DNA of 12,777 nucleotides. Origin: Candidatus Bipolaricaulota bacterium. GTDB lineage: Bacteria > Bipolaricaulota > Bipolaricaulia > RBG-16-55-9. The translations under genes and the position numbers were made by a program. The stretch is taken from the NCBI GenBank assembly GCA_027021605.1, contig JALUUA010000107.1:1-12777 (forward strand). Reading direction: 5' to 3'. Below are positions 11,750 through 12,777 of the stretch, piece after piece (position 1 is the stretch's first letter; each line of letters opens with the position of its first letter). The notes beneath the pieces are model-generated. The model made no database searches and was not told where the DNA came from. It saw nothing but the letters and a program-made list of their open reading frames with translations.

Positions 11750-12777
11750 ATGCGCGCGATCGTGGGCTTGCTCGGGGTCTTGATGGCGGCCCTGCTGCTG
11801 CCCCCTTCGCCGGCCTGGGCCACGAGCTACGTTCCCATGCGGGACGGGGACCTGGTCGAGGCCGCCCCCATCGTCGTCGTGGGGCGGGTGACGGACGTCC
11901 GGAGCTCGTCCGCGGCGGGCCGGCCCTACACGGACTACCTCATCGAGGCCGAAACCCTGCTTAAGGGCTCGATCGCCGAGAGCCCCTTCGTCGTGCGGGT
12001 TTTGGGGGGCAAGGGGCCGAACGGGCTCTCCCTCAAGGTCTGGGGGGCTCCCCGGTTCCTCCCCCGGCAGCGGGTGCTCCTCTTCCTGCGCCCTCACCCC
12101 GACGGGACGTTGAGGGTCGAACAGTTCTTCCTAGGGGCCTTCTACGAGATCACCCTCGACGGGCGAAGGATCGCGTTCCGTAACTTGGGAGATGCCCACG
12201 CCGTCCCCCCACCCGGCCGGGAGGCGAGCCCCGAGCCGGAGGCGCTCGCCCGCGACTTCGAGAGGTTCGTCCGCTGGCTCAAAGACCGCCTGGCGGGGGT
12301 CGACCGCGACCCGGATTACTTCGTCTACCTCCCCGAGAGCGTCCTGCGGGGCATCCGGGCCCAGTACACCCTCTTCGAGATCCAGGGGCTCAACGCCCGC
12401 TGGTTCGAGTTCGACTCCGGCCAGAGCGTCGGCTGGTACGCCCACGAGAGCGGCCAGCCCGGCCTCCCCGGCGGGGGCTTCACCGAGTTTCAGAACGCGC
12501 TGGCCGCCTGGAACGATGAGCCCGCCACGCCGATTTCCTACGCCTACCAGGGGACGACCGCGGCGACGGGGGGCCTCGCCACCCCCGACGGGGTCAACGC
12601 GATCCTCTTTGACGACCCGAACGGCGAGATCGACGGCAGCTTCAACTGCAACACCGGGGGCGTGCTGGCCGTGGGAGGCTTCTGGTACGCCGGCCAAAGC
12701 ACCTTTCAGGGCCAGGACTACTGGGTCATCACAGAGGGCGACATCGTCACACAAGACGGCCTCGACTGCTTCTTCCA
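11750..12777 (+). CDS. secreted protein of unknown function, possibly a metalloprotease, 3' end cut by the window edge
   Basis: Visible are 342 codons. A signal peptide (MRAIVGLLGVLMAALLLPPSPAWA, likely cleavage after residue 24) is followed by SYVPMRDGDLVEAAPIVVVGRV and a strand-rich domain to about 145 (LIEAETLLKG, VLLFLRPHPDG, FFLGAFYEI). Next come a helical linker (about 164-182) and a second region opening with RWFEFDSGQSVGWYAHESGQ (218-237). This second region is rich in Gly, Asn and Asp: FTEFQNALAAWN, NAILFDDPNGEIDGSF, VLAVGGFWY and ITEGDIVTQDG. The layout, with an AWN segment, an FDDP segment and a later DIV strand, resembles secreted matrixin-like zinc proteases, whose HExxH site would lie past the window end. 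That reading is inference. The ATG follows AAAGGAGGG. Three Cys in the visible part (300, 340 and none in the first domain besides these) allow little inference about disulfides. Confidence 0.8.
   Translation, partial: MRAIVGLLGVLMAALLLPPSPAWATSYVPMRDGDLVEAAPIVVVGRVTDVRSSSAAGRPYTDYLIEAETLLKGSIAESPFVVRVLGGKGPNGLSLKVWGAPRFLPRQRVLLFLRPHPDGTLRVEQFFLGAFYEITLDGRRIAFRNLGDAHAVPPPGREASPEPEALARDFERFVRWLKDRLAGVDRDPDYFVYLPESVLRGIRAQYTLFEIQGLNARWFEFDSGQSVGWYAHESGQPGLPGGGFTEFQNALAAWNDEPATPISYAYQGTTAATGGLATPDGVNAILFDDPNGEIDGSFNCNTGGVLAVGGFWYAGQSTFQGQDYWVITEGDIVTQDGLDCFF

Noticed and set aside
12131..12754. 207-residue minus-strand open frame at the right end
   Set aside because: It is antisense to the secreted protein gene, which has a signal peptide and a strong ribosome site; the antisense translation has no recognisable domain.

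Overview
The window is a gene-dense piece of a GC-rich bacterial chromosome (about two-thirds G+C by eye). Purine-rich Shine-Dalgarno sites, sigma70-like promoters and a tRNA gene with an encoded CCA end all point to Bacteria. A secreted protein ending in an aromatic residue hints weakly at a diderm envelope. I cannot assign a lineage from sequence alone. No rRNA, CRISPR array, insertion sequence or integrase is visible.

Positions 1-2595 (minus strand): the 3'-truncated rsmD (16S rRNA methyltransferase) follows gltX (glutamyl-tRNA synthetase). Just upstream of gltX is a Phd/YefM-RelE toxin-antitoxin pair. Its antitoxin is intact, but its toxin carries a single-base frameshift. Positions 2605-5808 (minus strand): a membrane-anchored protein with an internal duplication, a secreted barrel-like protein, ilvE (branched-chain aminotransferase) and an Lrp/AsnC regulator. 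Positions 5889-8217 (plus strand): a pterin-4a-carbinolamine dehydratase gene, then nadE 10 bases later. Positions 8260-11217 (minus strand): a small membrane protein, an intergenic region with two large inverted repeats, an M20 metallodipeptidase and a PKD-domain lipoprotein. Positions 11533-12777: a tRNA-Lys(CTT) gene on the minus strand, divergent from a secreted protein gene on the plus strand that runs off the window.

The standout is nadE. Its reading frame is interrupted, without a stop or frameshift, by a 382-residue intein at 6739-7884. The intein has recognisable splicing blocks and a two-motif LAGLIDADG homing endonuclease. It sits between Phe and Thr in the conserved active-site stretch GYF/TKYGD of NAD synthetase, so the cell must splice the protein to make active enzyme. 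Removing it leaves a normal-length 264-residue NadE. Other items worth a look are the Gly at the first position of the (D/N)PPY catalytic motif of RsmD, the broken toxin whose antitoxin promoter may now drive gltX, and tandem 10-base repeats in the ilvE leader.
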